Positions 28,733-35,907 of a stretch of DNA of 64,000 bases are shown in pieces. The first letter of the stretch is position 1; each line of letters opens with the position of its first letter. This stretch comes from Raineyella sp. W15-4 (GTDB taxonomy: Bacteria > Actinomycetota > Actinomycetes > Propionibacteriales > Propionibacteriaceae). The notes under the pieces were generated by a model that saw nothing but the letters and a program-made list of their open reading frames with translations, ran no database searches and was not told where the DNA came from. The position numbers and the translations under genes were made by a program. The stretch covers positions 2,356,001 to 2,420,000 of the forward strand of contig NZ_CP137079.1 of assembly GCF_033170155.1 (NCBI RefSeq). The letters run 5' to 3'.

Positions 28733-29743
28733 TCAGTCGACCGGGGTGAGCACCGGCTTGACGCCCGGTTCGCCCGCCGTGGCGGCGGACAGCGCCGACG
28801 GGTAGTCCCGGAGCGGGAACAGCCGTGGTCGCGGAGCGGTCAGCTCCCCGAGGCTCCCCCGGCGGAGAAGATCGCCGAGGATCTGCCGGTATCGAGCGCG
28901 GTGGGCCGACGCGCTGACCGGCACGGACACGATCCACTCGCTCGGGCGGGCGAACCGGTGCAGGCCCGCGAGGAGAGCACCCCTCGCGGCGGCCGAGCGT
29001 TGTCGGCCCGGGACTCCGCCGAACGCGATCCGTACGATCCGCCCGTCGCGGCGGACGGCGCGACGGATGGACCGGCCACCGGCGTGGTCGATCACTCCCG
29101 TGACGCCGCCCCCGGACTCGGCGATCACCCGGTCGATCCAGGTCGGGTCGCGATAGTCGATCACCGTCGCCCCGAGGAGCTCGGCCAACGCGCCCGAGCG
29201 GGCCGAGGCGGTGCCGTACACGGTGCGGCCGGCCGCGCGGGCGAGTTGCACTGCCCAGGCGCCGACGGCTCCGCCGGCCCCCTGGACGAGGACAGTGCCG
29301 TCGCCCTGAGGCAGCGCGTCGAGGGCGAGCGTCGCGGTGACCGCGTCCAGGGGCAGCGTTGCGGCGGTCGCGCTGTCGAGCCCGTCGGGGACCGGCACCA
29401 GCAGCGAGGGATGGACCGCGACGAGGGTGGCATGGGCACCCATCCGCGGCAGGATGCCGGCGACCCGTTGGCCGACGACCAGCCCGGTGTCGGCGTGGTC
29501 CGGGAGGCACTGGATGGTGCCGACGACGTCGTAGCCGGGGATGAACCCCGGGAGGGGGTGCAGCAGATAGTCCCCGCGCACCGCCATCGCATCGGTGATG
29601 CCGACCGAGGCGTGCGTGATCCGGACGAGCGCGCGGCCGGCGAGCCGACGCCGCGGCGTCACCTCCCTGCGCGGAGCCGGAACGACGCCGAACCGATCGA
29701 CGCGAAGGACGTAACGATCCGACTCATCTGGATAACATGTCAT
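28733..29743 (-). CDS. Zinc-free medium-chain oxidoreductase (quinone-oxidoreductase-like)
   Basis: The 336-residue protein has the MDR two-domain fold with NADPH-binding LVQGAGGAVGAWAVQLARA and no zinc-ligand cysteines, as in quinone oxidoreductases and enoyl reductases. Its start codon (ATG 29743) sits inside the first of two MarR-type operators and overlaps the divergent MarR region, so it is almost certainly controlled by that regulator. A TAGGGT box seven bases before the ATG suggests a leaderless mRNA. It may detoxify quinones or reactive carbonyls, an inference from the family and the MarR pairing. Confidence 0.88.
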   Translation of the reverse strand: MTCYPDESDRYVLRVDRFGVVPAPRREVTPRRRLAGRALVRITHASVGITDAMAVRGDYLLHPLPGFIPGYDVVGTIQCLPDHADTGLVVGQRVAGILPRMGAHATLVAVHPSLLVPVPDGLDSATAATLPLDAVTATLALDALPQGDGTVLVQGAGGAVGAWAVQLARAAGRTVYGTASARSGALAELLGATVIDYRDPTWIDRVIAESGGGVTGVIDHAGGRSIRRAVRRDGRIVRIAFGGVPGRQRSAAARGALLAGLHRFARPSEWIVSVPVSASAHRARYRQILGDLLRRGSLGELTAPRPRLFPLRDYPSALSAATAGEPGVKPVLTPVD

Positions 29744-29777
29744 GAAATACACCCTACCCGAACAAGGTGACATGTCA
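29733..29777. promoter_or_regulatory. Two MarR operators between the oxidoreductase and MarR genes
   Basis: TAACATGTCA (29733-29742) and the perfect palindrome TGACATGTCA (29768-29777) are 35 bases apart. The first covers the oxidoreductase start codon, the second the MarR start codon. Confidence 0.7.
29751..29756 (-). promoter_or_regulatory. Leaderless -10 box (MDR oxidoreductase)
   Basis: TAGGGT on the minus strand, seven bases before ATG 29743. Confidence 0.5.
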
Positions 29778-30242
29778 CACGATTCGTCCGAGGCGTCCGT
29801 CCTGGCGTTCTCCTTCGAGGTCCGCAGCCTGGTGACCGAGCTGAACGGTGCGCTGACGACCCTCTTCCGCCCCTTGGGTCTGACCTGCGTGCAGGCCGAG
29901 GCGCTGATGGCACTGGGCCAGCTCGGCCCGGTCACCCTGAAACGGCTCGGCGATCACCTCGTCGCCGAGTCCGGGCACCCGAGTCGGCTGGTCTCGAAGC
30001 TCGTCGCCGACGGACTGGTCGCCCGGCGGGCCTCCGAGAGCGACGGCCGTGCGGTCGTCCTGGAACTGACCAGCCGCGGTCGGGACCTGGCCGCCCGAGC
30101 GCGGGAGGCACGCGCGCCGCTGCTGATCGAGTTCTCGGCTCGGTTCGGGGGCCGGCTCGACCAGGCCATCGGGGTGCTCCGCGACGTACGGAGCGCCCTC
30201 ACCGGGGCCGCCCCCGGCCCGGCAGACGATTCCGCACGATGA
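29772..30242 (+). CDS. MarR-family transcriptional regulator
   Basis: The 156-residue protein has a MarR winged helix at about residues 50-105 (VTLKRLGDHLVAESGHPSRLV, wing with RRASESDGRAV). I chose ATG 29772, preceded by AAGGTGA; an in-frame ATG at 29742 would add ten residues and overlap the divergent gene's start codon. The palindromes covering both start codons imply repression of itself and of the divergent oxidoreductase. Confidence 0.88.
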   Translation: MSHDSSEASVLAFSFEVRSLVTELNGALTTLFRPLGLTCVQAEALMALGQLGPVTLKRLGDHLVAESGHPSRLVSKLVADGLVARRASESDGRAVVLELTSRGRDLAARAREARAPLLIEFSARFGGRLDQAIGVLRDVRSALTGAAPGPADDSAR

Positions 30243-30266
30243 GTGCAGTGCATCGGCCGTCGTGGT

Positions 30267-31172
30267 TCAGCCGCGCACCTCGTGACCGAGGCCGACGAGG
30301 AACCTGGTGATCGCCTCCTCGGGAGTGGGCACCGCGCCGAACACCTGGCCCTGCCGGGTGGAGTCGGCGACGTACCGGCCGCTGCTGAACCAGTCGGTCA
30401 TGGCTCGCATGTCCGCGGTCATCGTCCAGCTCGGACCGCCCCGATCGCCCGCAGATCGCGGCAGGTCCGCCGGCGTGCTCACCTCGATCCGCCGGCCGAG
30501 GAGCCGGGAGGCGATCTCGGCGACCTCGGCCGCGGAGACCGGGCGGGTCCAGCCGATGTCGATCCGCTCGCCGTCGACACCGGGCGCGTCGACCGCCTCG
30601 GCCAGGTACCGGGCCAGGTCCGCGGTGAGGACGAAGGTCATCACCGCGTCGGGCAATCCCGTCGGGATCAGCCGGCCGGTGGCGAAGGGATCGGCTCCGT
30701 AGCGGGTGAAGTTGTCGAGGAACGCGCCGGGACGCAGCGCCACGAACGGCACCCCGACGGCTTCGAGGTGGTCCTCGGCCAGCTTCTTGTGCCAGAAGTG
30801 CGGGACCTCGGGGGTCTGGTCGCAGGTGAGGATGCTGGTCAGGACGAACCGCCGGACGCCCGCACGGGCGGCCGCAGTCCCCAGGTTCGCCTGGCCGACG
30901 GTGTCGACCTCATCGGCGTTCGGCAGCCGGCGGGTGTACCCGGCAGCGGTCGTGACCACGGCGTCCGCGCCGGTCATCGCGGTCTCCAACGACGCCGGGT
31001 CGAGCAGATCGCCTCGCGCGACCTCGACACCCTTGGCCTTGAGCCGGCCGGCGGCGGTCCCGGGGCGGACGAGCGCCCGTACGGGCCTGTTCCGCGCCAG
31101 CAGTTCGTCGACCACCTGGCCACCGACGTAGCCGGTGGCCCCGACCACAAGGACGGGCTGGCTCTCACTCAT
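30267..31172 (-). CDS. NAD(P)-binding NmrA/atypical short-chain dehydrogenase-like protein
   Basis: The 301-residue protein begins with a Rossmann site VLVVGATGYVGGQVVDELL, the GxxGxxG pattern of NmrA/atypical SDR proteins, followed by VRALVRPGTAAGRLKAKGVE, suited to NADP binding, and lacks the YxxxK pair of classical SDRs. Such proteins are reductases or redox sensors. AGGAG lies nine bases before ATG 31172. It converges with the MarR gene; no pathway context is visible. Confidence 0.85.
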   Translation of the reverse strand: MSESQPVLVVGATGYVGGQVVDELLARNRPVRALVRPGTAAGRLKAKGVEVARGDLLDPASLETAMTGADAVVTTAAGYTRRLPNADEVDTVGQANLGTAAARAGVRRFVLTSILTCDQTPEVPHFWHKKLAEDHLEAVGVPFVALRPGAFLDNFTRYGADPFATGRLIPTGLPDAVMTFVLTADLARYLAEAVDAPGVDGERIDIGWTRPVSAAEVAEIASRLLGRRIEVSTPADLPRSAGDRGGPSWTMTADMRAMTDWFSSGRYVADSTRQGQVFGAVPTPEEAITRFLVGLGHEVRG

Positions 31173-31287
31173 GATGAGCTCCTCTCCGGCGGTACCGGCG
31201 CTGAGGTGACGGGCGTGACGTGTCGGCCACCTCTCCACCATTGTGCGCCCGGTCACAGCACGGCTCGGAGACAGCACGGCTCGGCGA

Positions 31288-31293
31288 TAGTCT
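31288..31293 (+). promoter_or_regulatory. Leaderless -10 box (AlkZ-like gene)
   Basis: TAGTCT six bases before GTG 31300; the TAG is also the upstream in-frame stop, so this start is well fixed. Confidence 0.6.
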
Positions 31294-31299
31294 GCGTGG

Positions 31300-32199
31300 G
31301 TGGCTGTGAAGGTCTCCGGAGACGATCTCGGAGTGGGACCGGCGGTGGACCGGCTCGGCCTCAGTCTCACCGAGGCGGTCGACCTGGCCGGCGCCGAGAT
31401 CGGCGACGTGCTGACCGGACGCCGGCTCACCATCGCGGAACTCGGCACAGAGGTGGCCAACCGGATCGCCCGCAGGCTGCCGTCGCAGCAGCGCGACATC
31501 TGGGAACACGAAGGCCCCTACGCCGCCGGCCAGCCGCTCGGCGAGGCCGTCGTGCACTTCTGCGTGCGGATCCTCACCCTGCAGCGAGTGGTCTGCTTCG
31601 CGCCACGCGACGGAAACACGGCGCCCTTCGTCCTGGTCGACGAGTGGCTGGAGGAGCCGATCCCGGACATCGATCCGGAGGCCGCACGCGCCGAGCTGCT
31701 GCGCCGCTACCTGCACTCCTACGGGCCGTCCACGCGCGCCGACTTCGCCGGATGGCTGGGAGTCCGCGCCGGCGATGCCGGCCCGTGGTGGAGCCCGGTC
31801 GAGGACGAGATGACTCAGGTCGAGTACGGTCGCAGGACCTGGGTCCTCACGGAGGATCTCGACGCCTTGCGATCGTTGCGATCGGCGCCGACACCGAAGG
31901 GGGTGCGGCTGCTCCCACCCAGCGATCCGTACACCCAGTTGCGTGACCGCGAAACGATCGTCGACAGGCAGCACCACCGGGACGTGTGGAAGACCGTCGG
32001 CGCCCCGGGCACGGTTCTCACCGACGGCCGGATCACCGGCATCTGGCGTCCCCGCAAGAGTGGCCGGAAGTTGACCATCACCGTCACGACCTTCGGTCCC
32101 CTGCCGGCTCGGACCGAGAAGTCGCTGCAGGCCGAGGCCGAGCAGGTCGCCACGTTGCACGGCGCCTCGTCGGTGGAGATCGCGTACGCCACCTGCTGA
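31300..32199 (+). CDS. Winged-helix AlkZ/YcaQ-like DNA glycosylase family protein, short N-terminus
   Basis: The 299-residue protein matches the C-terminal two thirds of the HTH_42/AlkZ family: LGEAVVHFCVRILTLQRVVCFAP, RRYLHSYGPSTRADFAGWLG, LLPPSDPYTQLRDRETIVD and IWRPRKSGRKLTI. AlkZ-type enzymes unhook interstrand cross-links; many relatives are uncharacterised. Full-length members have about 350-400 residues and an N-terminal winged-helix region that is absent here. An in-frame TAG at 31288 and a leaderless promoter make this short start real, so the protein is either naturally short or N-terminally truncated. Confidence 0.72.
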   Translation: MAVKVSGDDLGVGPAVDRLGLSLTEAVDLAGAEIGDVLTGRRLTIAELGTEVANRIARRLPSQQRDIWEHEGPYAAGQPLGEAVVHFCVRILTLQRVVCFAPRDGNTAPFVLVDEWLEEPIPDIDPEAARAELLRRYLHSYGPSTRADFAGWLGVRAGDAGPWWSPVEDEMTQVEYGRRTWVLTEDLDALRSLRSAPTPKGVRLLPPSDPYTQLRDRETIVDRQHHRDVWKTVGAPGTVLTDGRITGIWRPRKSGRKLTITVTTFGPLPARTEKSLQAEAEQVATLHGASSVEIAYATC

Positions 32200-32261
32200 C
32201 AAGCCCGCGGGTCGGCAACGGTCACCAGGCGGCGCGCCATCGCTGCGCCACCGGCCGAGCC

Positions 32262-32637
32262 CGGTCGGACGATGGTTTTCCTCGTCGCGAGGTGGTCAAG
32301 TGCGCCCCTTGGACACAGATCTCGAGCCAGTTCATCGACCTTGCTCATGCGAAGAAATCCTCATCGATCTCGCGCTCAGCTTGGTGATGTCGATGGCATC
32401 GTGAGTGTCACGATCCGAGGGACAGATGAAGAATCCTTTCTCCTCCACCATGGAGGTGCACCCCAGCCCCGTCTGTCGACCGGAAATGCGCTCGTAATCG
32501 CAGCCGATATCGCCGGCATCCTGATCGCCTGCGTTGATATAGGCAGTGAGGTTCTCGGAAATTAACCAGTAGAACAGCATGCCCAGCACGTAGGATTTGA
32601 AGTCCCAACCGTCCACGCTACCGCGCAGGTCGTTCAC
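32262..32637 (-). pseudogene. Remnant of type I restriction-modification genes hsdM and hsdS
   Basis: On the minus strand the first part (32637 to about 32420) encodes LRGSVDGWDFKSYVLGMLFY and ISENLTAYINAGDQDAGD, the N-terminal domain of HsdM methyltransferase, which normally exceeds 480 residues. The catalytic NPPF/Y domain is entirely absent. Further on, DAIDITKL and, one frame over, EIDEDFFA then stop look like an HsdM C-terminus. This overlaps ATG 32348 of a second remnant beginning MSKVDELARDLCPRG, the usual HsdS start, which loses similarity after about 30 codons. So an hsdM-hsdS operon was reduced to both ends of hsdM and the head of hsdS. It cannot encode a working methyltransferase. 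Confidence 0.72.
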
Positions 32638-32705
32638 GACCCGCGAGCTCGTCCTGTGGAGCTCGGCATCTCGACCGACCGTCTCTCGCTCAACCCTTCC
32701 CCTGG

Positions 32706-32726
32706 CGGTATGATTCGCTCATACCG
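32706..32726. promoter_or_regulatory. Operator of the RHH/ParE-type toxin-antitoxin genes
   Basis: Perfect inverted repeat with 8-bp arms CGGTATGA and TCATACCG around TTCGC. It contains a TATGAT -10-like box and ends just before the antitoxin ribosome binding site, so antitoxin binding would block transcription. Confidence 0.75.
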
Positions 32727-32738
32727 GAGGAGGTTGGC

Positions 32739-32993
32739 ATGGCGGTACGCAAGGTTGCAGTGACACTGCCCGAGGAGCTCTACCAGCTGGTGGAGCGAGC
32801 GCGGGCGGTCGAGCACCGGTCCCGCTCCGAGGTCATCCAGGATGCCCTGCGTACTCACTTCGGCGAAACGGTCTACGTCCCGTCCGACGAGGAACGGATC
32901 CGTCTCGTCGAAGCGCTCGAGTCAGCCGATCGACACCCAGACTCCATACGCGACTGGGCCGATGTCCGCAGCGAGCTGTGGCCGACGACGTAA
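32739..32993 (+). CDS. Ribbon-helix-helix antitoxin
   Basis: The 84-residue protein begins MAVRKVAVTLPEELYQLVE and continues RSRSEVIQDALR, a ribbon-helix-helix DNA-binding domain; its tail (about residues 50-84) should bind the toxin. GGAGGAGG lies before the ATG and a perfect palindrome overlaps the promoter. The following toxin gene overlaps by 16 bases. Confidence 0.88.
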   Translation: MAVRKVAVTLPEELYQLVERARAVEHRSRSEVIQDALRTHFGETVYVPSDEERIRLVEALESADRHPDSIRDWADVRSELWPTT

Positions 32994-33283
32994 GCGTCGT
33001 GCTCGGCAGGCACGCAGTCGATGACCTACGCCAGGCACGCGACCACTACGCAGAGATCGACTCCGCGCTTAGCGAGGCTTTCGCAGAAGCGTTCAACGCC
33101 GTCGTCGAGCGGATCCAGGTCTTCCCACACGGCGCACCTCCTGTTGATGGGTTCCCTGGGCTACGGCGGGCGCGGATGAGGACCTTTCCGTTCGGCGTGT
33201 TCTACCGGAATACGAACGACACCATGGTCCTCGTTGTCCGGGTCTTGCACAGCTCCCGCAACGCACGGAGTCACCTACGCTGA
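32978..33283 (+). CDS. RelE/ParE-family toxin
   Basis: The 101-residue protein has the RelE/ParE fold: an N-terminal helical hairpin (RHAVDDLRQARDHYAEIDSAL), a central FPHGAPPVDG turn, RRARMRTFPFGVFYRNTND and a C-terminal strand VLVVRVLHSSRN. ParE toxins act on gyrase and RelE on ribosome-bound mRNA; the sequence does not decide which, but the lack of obvious RelE catalytic residues and the RHH partner favour ParE. The GTG start lies inside the antitoxin gene. Confidence 0.85.
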   Translation: MADDVSVVLGRHAVDDLRQARDHYAEIDSALSEAFAEAFNAVVERIQVFPHGAPPVDGFPGLRRARMRTFPFGVFYRNTNDTMVLVVRVLHSSRNARSHLR

Positions 33284-33469
33284 CAAGGTTCGTTGTGGTC
33301 TGGGCACTGATTCCCGGCCCCAACCCTGCGGTTCGGACCTCCGCCGGTCGTTACACCCGCGTAAATCGGGTCGGGACGTTCAGGCGTAGAGCAGCGGGGA
33401 GAGGGGGCGTCTTCGGCTTCAGGGCGTCGAAAATCGGCTTTTTTGTAACAGGAATACGTTTCGCCCACC

Positions 33470-33679
33470 TTGCTAAGCCATCGATCTCGGCTTCGTGAGA
33501 TCCGTGAAGAGCAAGGCGTGACGCAGAGGGAACTCGTCGAGCGGATGGACATCACCCAGCCCATCATCTCTGCACTGGAGCCCGGCGACCTCGGCCGCTC
33601 GGGCTTGGCCACTTTGAAGTCCTACGTCGAAGCCCTCGGCGGAACCGTGGAAGTCACCGCCATCTATTGTGGAGCATAG
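33470..33679 (+). pseudogene. Truncated XRE/HigA-type antitoxin gene
   Basis: From TTG 33470 the frame encodes RLREIREEQGVTQRELVERM followed by QPIISALEPGDLGRSG and LATLKSYVEALGGTVEVTA, an XRE helix-turn-helix of the HigA-like group. The frame then runs into the 3' end of the first tRNA-Ala gene (33670), so the C-terminus is missing or replaced. No partner toxin gene lies upstream; the 186 bases before it show no coding pattern. Probably the end of a mobile element cut off at the tRNA. Confidence 0.65.
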
Positions 33680-33742
33680 GGGATTCGAACCCCTGACCTC
33701 TTCCATGCCATGGAAGCGCGCTACCAACTGCGCCAATGCCCC
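33670..33742 (-). tRNA. tRNA-Ala (GGC), copy 2
   Basis: A 73-nt tRNA with acceptor stem GGGGCAT/ATGCTCC including the G3-U70 pair that identifies alanine tRNAs, D-arm GCGC...GCGC, anticodon stem CTTCC/GGAAG with loop ATGGCAT (anticodon GGC), and T-arm GGGG TTCGAAT CCCC. CCA is not encoded. It is identical to the copy at 33802-33874. Confidence 0.97.
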
Positions 33743-33801
33743 GGATGCCTCCCGTACGGAAGACCTCCGGCCGGCCGGAACAGATCCGGACGGACAGAGA
33801 G

Positions 33802-33874
33802 TGGAGCATAGGGGATTCGAACCCCTGACCTCTTCCATGCCATGGAAGCGCGCTACCAACTGCGCCAATGCCCC
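33802..33874 (-). tRNA. tRNA-Ala (GGC), copy 1
   Basis: Same 73-nt sequence and folding as the neighbouring copy, with discriminator A73 and no encoded CCA. The 59-bp spacer suggests the two are transcribed together; a TAAGGT box at about 33910-33915 on the minus strand may be the promoter. Confidence 0.97.
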
Positions 33875-33997
33875 GTGCGGGCGCCGGTCCTGCGCGGACC
33901 GACCAGAGAACCTTAGCGCGAATCGCCCACCGCGCCAAATCGCCGATCCGGGGCCATCTGCGGCCGGTGGACCCGCACTCGGGGCTCGCTCCGGGGT

Positions 33998-34609
33998 TCA
34001 GACGTGCACGTTGTACTGCCGGATCCGCCACACTCCGTCGCGGCCGGTGTCCAGCACGATCCAGGCGCAGTTGCGTACGCCACCGAAGAGTCGGGTGTCG
34101 ACGTAGGACCCGCCGACGAAGAAGATCGAGCCGATCCGCGCGGCCATCCCGTGGGTGACCACGACGACGGTCTCGCCGTCCTCGGCCTCCTCGACGATGT
34201 CGTTGAGCGCACCGGCGATCCGCTCGCCCAGCTCGGTGGAGGTCTCCCCGGTCGCCGAGCGGCGGACGTCCTCCCCGTTGCGCATTCGCTCACCGACGCC
34301 GGGATCCTCCTCGACGACCTCGAGGATCGTACGGCCCGCCCAGTCGCCCACGTTGATCTCGCGCAGTCGCTCGTCGAGGGTGACCGGCAGGTCGGTGACG
34401 TCCGCGAGCGCCTGGGCGGTCCCGCGGGCCCGGGACAGGTCGGAGGAGATGATCGAGGTCGGTCCCCACTCGGCCAGGAACGGCGCCGCCGTCCGGGCCT
34501 GCTGCTCCCCCACCGCGTTGAGCGGGATGTCGTGGTGGCCCTGGAACCGGCCGGTGAGGTTCCAGTCGGTCTCACCGTGGCGCCAGATGATCAACCGCGA
34601 CGCGGTCAC
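33998..34609 (-). CDS. Histidine phosphatase family (phosphoglycerate mutase-like) protein
   Basis: The 203-residue protein has the RHG motif IIWRHGETDWN near the N-terminus carrying the phosphorylated histidine, the second-half VVVVTHGMAAR histidine, and the intervening SSDLSRARGTAQAL and LREINVGDW elements. The family includes 2,3-bisphosphoglycerate-independent sugar phosphatases and glucosyl-3-phosphoglycerate phosphatase. GTG 34609 overlaps the rsfS stop (GTGA), so it is the last gene of the nadD-rsfS operon. Confidence 0.9.
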   Translation of the reverse strand: MTASRLIIWRHGETDWNLTGRFQGHHDIPLNAVGEQQARTAAPFLAEWGPTSIISSDLSRARGTAQALADVTDLPVTLDERLREINVGDWAGRTILEVVEEDPGVGERMRNGEDVRRSATGETSTELGERIAGALNDIVEEAEDGETVVVVTHGMAARIGSIFFVGGSYVDTRLFGGVRNCAWIVLDTGRDGVWRIRQYNVHV

Positions 34610-34974
34610 CGCTGTTCCTCGACGCCGAGCGCGATCCGGGGGCAGTCGCCCCACAGCCGCTCCAGCGCGTAGAGGGTCCGCTCGTCGGGCTGCATCACGT
34701 GGACCACGAGGTCGAGGAAGTCGAGCAGCACCCAGCGTTGCTCCCGGTCCCCCTCGATCCGGGTGCGTTTCACGTCCTCGCGGTGCAGCGCCTCCTCGAT
34801 CGCGTCGACCACGGCGCCGACCTGCCGGTCGTTCGCGGCGGTGGCGACGAGGAAGACGTCGGTGATCGCCAGCTGCTCGGAGACATCGAACGCCACCAGG
34901 TTGGTGGCGAGCTTGTCGGCGGCGGCCTGCGCGGCGACCTGGGCGAGATGGACGGAACGCTCGGTGGCGGTCAA
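34606..34974 (-). CDS. rsfS: Ribosome silencing factor RsfS
   Basis: The 122-residue protein matches the RsfS/YbeB (DUF143) family, which binds ribosomal protein uL14 and blocks subunit joining under starvation. Diagnostic segments are LVAFDVSEQLAITDVFLVAT, NDRQVGAVVDAIEE and the C-terminal GDREQRWVLLDFLDLVVHV. The start is TTG 34974 with AGGAG nine bases upstream, located just after the nadD stop (34979). Position between nadD and a histidine phosphatase gene is the standard actinobacterial arrangement. Confidence 0.92.
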   Translation of the reverse strand: MTATERSVHLAQVAAQAAADKLATNLVAFDVSEQLAITDVFLVATAANDRQVGAVVDAIEEALHREDVKRTRIEGDREQRWVLLDFLDLVVHVMQPDERTLYALERLWGDCPRIALGVEEQR

Positions 34975-34978
34975 AGAA

Positions 34979-35587
34979 TCACAGCTCCTGGTAGAGGCCA
35001 CGTTTGTTGATGTAGTTGACGATGCCGTCCGGGACGAGGTACCAGATCGGCAGCCCGTCCCGCACCCGTTGGCGGCAGTCGGTCGACGAGATCGCCAGCG
35101 CGGGCACGTCGAGCAGGGTGATCCGATCGGCCGGCAGATGCTCCACCGACGGCGGCGCGAGCGCGGTGCCCGGGCGGCTGACGCCGATGAAGTGGGCCAG
35201 GTCGAACAGCTCGTCGGCCCCGCGCCAGGTGAGGATCTGGGCCAGCGCGTCGGCGCCGGTGATGAAGAAGAAGTCGACGTCGTCACCCCGTTCGGCCCGC
35301 AGGTCCTTCAGCGTGTCGACGGTGTACGTGTCGCCCTGCCGCTCGATATCGACCCGGCTCACCGTGAAGCGCGGGTTGGACGAGGTGGCGATCGCCGACA
35401 TGATGTAGCGGTCCTCGCCGGAGGACACCTTGCGGTCCTTCTTCTGCCAGGGCGTGCCCGTCGGGACGAAGACGACCTCGTCCAGCGCGAACCGGGCGGC
35501 GACCTCACTGGCCGCGACGAGGTGGCCGTGGTGGATGGGGTCGAAGGTGCCGCCCATCACGCCCAGGCGGTACCGCCGTCCGTACAT
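34979..35587 (-). CDS. nadD: Nicotinate-nucleotide adenylyltransferase
   Basis: Makes deamido-NAD from nicotinate mononucleotide and ATP. The 202-residue protein has the nucleotidyltransferase signature [12 protein letters not shown], the substrate segment [12 protein letters not shown] and the C-terminal [10 protein letters not shown] motif (usually ISST-IR, here with Cys replacing Ile). ATG 35587 is the best family start. It is followed closely by rsfS. Confidence 0.93.
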   Translation of the reverse strand: MYGRRYRLGVMGGTFDPIHHGHLVAASEVAARFALDEVVFVPTGTPWQKKDRKVSSGEDRYIMSAIATSSNPRFTVSRVDIERQGDTYTVDTLKDLRAERGDDVDFFFITGADALAQILTWRGADELFDLAHFIGVSRPGTALAPPSVEHLPADRITLLDVPALAISSTDCRQRVRDGLPIWYLVPDGIVNYINKRGLYQEL

Positions 35588-35637
35588 GACGTCACGGCGG
35601 CGCGCCAGGCCGGTCTGAGTGGTGGCCAATCGAGTGG

Positions 35638-35799
35638 TCAGCTGTGCGGGTGGGTCCGGCCGATGAGCTGGACGGTGAGCAGCAGCCCGACCAGGATCAG
35701 GAACGGGATGGCGAAGAAGGCCCACTCGGGCAGCGGCAGCGGGTTGACAAGGCCTTCGCCCGCCTGCAGGAGTACCAGCGCATTGGTCATGCCGGTCAT
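35638..35799 (-). CDS. Short single-helix membrane protein upstream of nadD
   Basis: A 53-residue protein with an N-terminal hydrophobic patch, [15 protein letters not shown] and a membrane helix (about residues 27-46), ending in a short polar tail. Small membrane proteins with a similar PLP-W motif are often found next to nadD in actinobacteria. ATG 35799 has GGAG about 10 bases upstream; an internal ATG lies at 35790. Function unknown. It starts the probable operon with nadD and rsfS. Confidence 0.6.
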   Translation of the reverse strand: MTGMTNALVLLQAGEGLVNPLPLPEWAFFAIPFLILVGLLLTVQLIGRTHPHS

Positions 35800-35907
35800 G
35801 CTAGCGGCTCCGTCCCCGGCTGTCCCGGGCGGACCCGGTGACGGAACGCCTCCACCGGGTCCACCCGGCGCCCGATCAACTCGCTCAACCGCTCACCCGG
35901 CCGAGTG

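Noticed and set aside
27389-29770. 793-codon plus-strand frame opposite hydrolase and oxidoreductase genes
   Set aside because: Spans two real minus-strand genes and the space between them; no protein motifs.
33284-33469. Toxin partner of the XRE gene
   Set aside because: No frame with RelE/HigB features; the stretch has stops in all relevant frames.
31200-33670. Second attachment-site copy of the tRNA-Ala 3' end
   Set aside because: I looked for a repeat of the tRNA 3' sequence at the far side of the island and found none by eye; an exact search is needed.
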